Shown piece by piece: positions 4,326 to 5,528 of a stretch of 5,528 nucleotides of DNA (position 1 is the stretch's first letter; every line of letters begins with the position of its first letter). This DNA is from JAICTV01 sp035634055. GTDB taxonomy: Bacteria > Planctomycetota > Phycisphaerae > Tepidisphaerales > Tepidisphaeraceae. The notes beneath the pieces were generated by a model, which did not search any database, was not told the DNA's origin, and was given only the letters and a program-made list of their open reading frames with translations. Location: NCBI GenBank assembly GCA_035634055.1, contig DASQDR010000070.1, positions 1 to 5,528 of the forward strand, read 5' to 3'. The translations under genes and the position numbers were made by a program.

Positions 4326-5528
4326 TCAGCTCAACAGCCGCAGCAAGTTGAGCCGCCCGGCGCCGAAGTCGGCGTCAAAGTTCCCGCTCATGTCAGGCAC
4401 CTCGTCGGCGCTGTCCATCAGCGCCTGGCGGACCGCCGCCGGCGCCATGGCGCCCTTGTTCGCCAGCAGCAGCGCCGCCGCCGCCGCCACGTGCGGGGAG
4501 GCCATCGACGTCCCGTTCCACGCGGCGTAGTTGCGCTCCCGCTCCAGCGGCTTCCCCTCGATTCGCCCGGGCAGCGCCGCGAAGCCGCGCTGCCCCCGGT
4601 ATCGCGGGAGCGTGGACCAGATCCCCACCCCCGGTGCCGCCAGGGAGATGTGGTTCCCGGCATTGGAGAAGTAGGCAACCGAATCGTCGATGTTCGTGGC
4701 GCCGACCGCAATGACCCCGTCGATGGCCGCAGGATACGACGTCGGGCTGCCCTCCTGTCGGGCGTTGCCCATCGCGGCGACGACCACGACGCCGGCGTCG
4801 ATCAGCGCCTGGAAAAGCTCGCGTTCCTGCGCGTCGGGCTCCCCTTCGCCGCCAATGCTGAGGTTGATCACCTGCTGGCGGGTCCGCAGGCAATCCGCCA
4901 GCGCCCGGCGGTACATCACCGGCTCCACGAAGTAGACGAACTGGTTCGTCCAAGGGTCATAGTCCGGGACGTCGTCGAAGATCTTCCAGGCGGACAACTC
5001 GCAGTCGCAGATGCCGTTGATGCCAAAGCTGTTCACCAGCGCCGCGATGGTGCCGGCAACGTGGGTCCCGTGCCCGATCAGGTCGCGCCCGCCCGAGACG
5101 TCCGGCAGGTCCGGGTGCGAAAACGTGTAGCGCTTGACCCGGCCGCGCAGATCGGGGTGCTTGGTGTCGATGCCGCTGTCCAGCACGGCCACGCGAATGT
5201 TGCCCGCGTCGCGGAATCCGTTCAGCGCCCGCGCCTCGGCCCACTGGATCCTCTGGAGGTTCCACATCGTGGACGACGGCGGCGGCGGAGTGGCGACGGT
5301 GCCCCGGCCGGCGGAGCCGGCGCGCCGGCTCCCGCCGCCACCGCCGCTGCGGGCGCCGGCGCCGCTGCTGCGACGTGCCGACGCAACGATGTACCGCACG
5401 GCGACGCGGTCGGCGTACACCACGTTGGGGTCCCGCGCCATCTCGACGCGCACCTGCTCGACCTGGTCTTGCCGCTCCAGCTCAACGATGCTCACTCCTG
5501 CGCTAGGGTCGTCGTCGTCGCCGCGATG
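4326..5528 (-). CDS. Subtilisin-like serine peptidase, family S8 (5' end cut by the window edge)
   Basis: This is an endopeptidase using an Asp-His-Ser triad. Numbering from the GTG at 5493-5495: Asp106 in VAVLDSGIDTKHPDL, His145 in GHGTHVAGT, oxyanion Asn244 in AAMGN and nucleophile Ser330 in NGTSMASPHVA. All are intact, so it should be active. Residues 1-37 are the end of an I9-type propeptide (VSIVEL, helix, PNVVYADRVAVRY). A Gly/Ser/Arg/Pro-rich linker (about 39-75), likely the maturation region, precedes the catalytic domain, which ends normally at GAGRLNLLRLLS. I do not accept the GTG as start: AGGA touches it with no spacing, and the frame is open to the edge for 11 more codons (HRGDDDDPSAG), fitting the loop and strand of a longer propeptide. 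The signal peptide, if any, is off-window. ICDC at 162-165 is a close Cys pair of unknown role. The enzyme is probably exported. It is followed in the same frame by the small 84-codon gene. Confidence 0.95.
   Translation of the reverse strand, partial: HRGDDDDPSAGVSIVELERQDQVEQVRVEMARDPNVVYADRVAVRYIVASARRSSGAGARSGGGGGSRRAGSAGRGTVATPPPPSSTMWNLQRIQWAEARALNGFRDAGNIRVAVLDSGIDTKHPDLRGRVKRYTFSHPDLPDVSGGRDLIGHGTHVAGTIAALVNSFGINGICDCELSAWKIFDDVPDYDPWTNQFVYFVEPVMYRRALADCLRTRQQVINLSIGGEGEPDAQERELFQALIDAGVVVVAAMGNARQEGSPTSYPAAIDGVIAVGATNIDDSVAYFSNAGNHISLAAPGVGIWSTLPRYRGQRGFAALPGRIEGKPLERERNYAAWNGTSMASPHVAAAAALLLANKGAMAPAAVRQALMDSADEVPDMSGNFDADFGAGRLNLLRLLS

Noticed and set aside
4298..4328. UGA plus downstream hairpin as a selenocysteine (SECIS) site
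   Set aside because: The stem is only 6 bp with a 3-nt loop and lacks the features of a bacterial SECIS. The UGA also sits at the natural end of a complete S8 domain, away from any redox motif.

Overview
This is a GC-rich bacterial window in which every credible gene lies on the minus strand, so transcription runs from the right edge to the left. From left to right it holds: the 5' end of infB (translation initiation factor IF-2, cut by the left edge), nusA (transcription factor NusA), a 364-bp intergenic stretch, a MalK/UgpC-type ABC transporter ATPase gene, a small 84-codon gene, and a subtilisin-family (S8) serine peptidase cut by the right edge.

The style suggests a planctomycete-like organism, possibly of the Phycisphaerae. 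The hints are high GC, a NusA with a long Gly-rich then acidic tail, nusA next to infB without rimP or ylxR/rnpM nearby, and intergenic repeats built on TCATTGGTCAC. This is an impression of style, not a proven assignment.

Layout in the direction of transcription. (1) The S8 peptidase enters from the right edge, already inside its propeptide, and carries the full Asp/His/Asn/Ser machinery. It ends at a TGA. The same reading frame then stays open for 11 codons and continues into an 84-residue protein whose predicted strand-helix-strand pattern resembles the peptidase's own propeptide. A 6-bp hairpin with the Shine-Dalgarno bases at its apex sits between the two. (2) The ABC ATPase gene has a good sigma70-type promoter (TTGACC, 16 bp, TATACT) and a clear intrinsic terminator, so it looks like a single-gene unit with no permease or binding-protein gene beside it. 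(3) Between its terminator and nusA lies a 30-bp near-perfect inverted repeat around a 76-bp centre, each arm being a doubled 14-mer. It looks like a small palindromic repetitive element. (4) nusA and infB form the start of a transcription/translation operon. Their 161-bp gap holds a possible 22-codon ORF ending 2 nt before the TTG start of infB.

The points most worth a second look are the single in-frame UGA joining peptidase and small protein, the small propeptide-like protein itself, the inverted-repeat element in front of nusA, and the hairpin-rich 3' untranslated region of the ATPase gene. No CRISPR array, tRNA, rRNA, transposase or obvious defence system is present.
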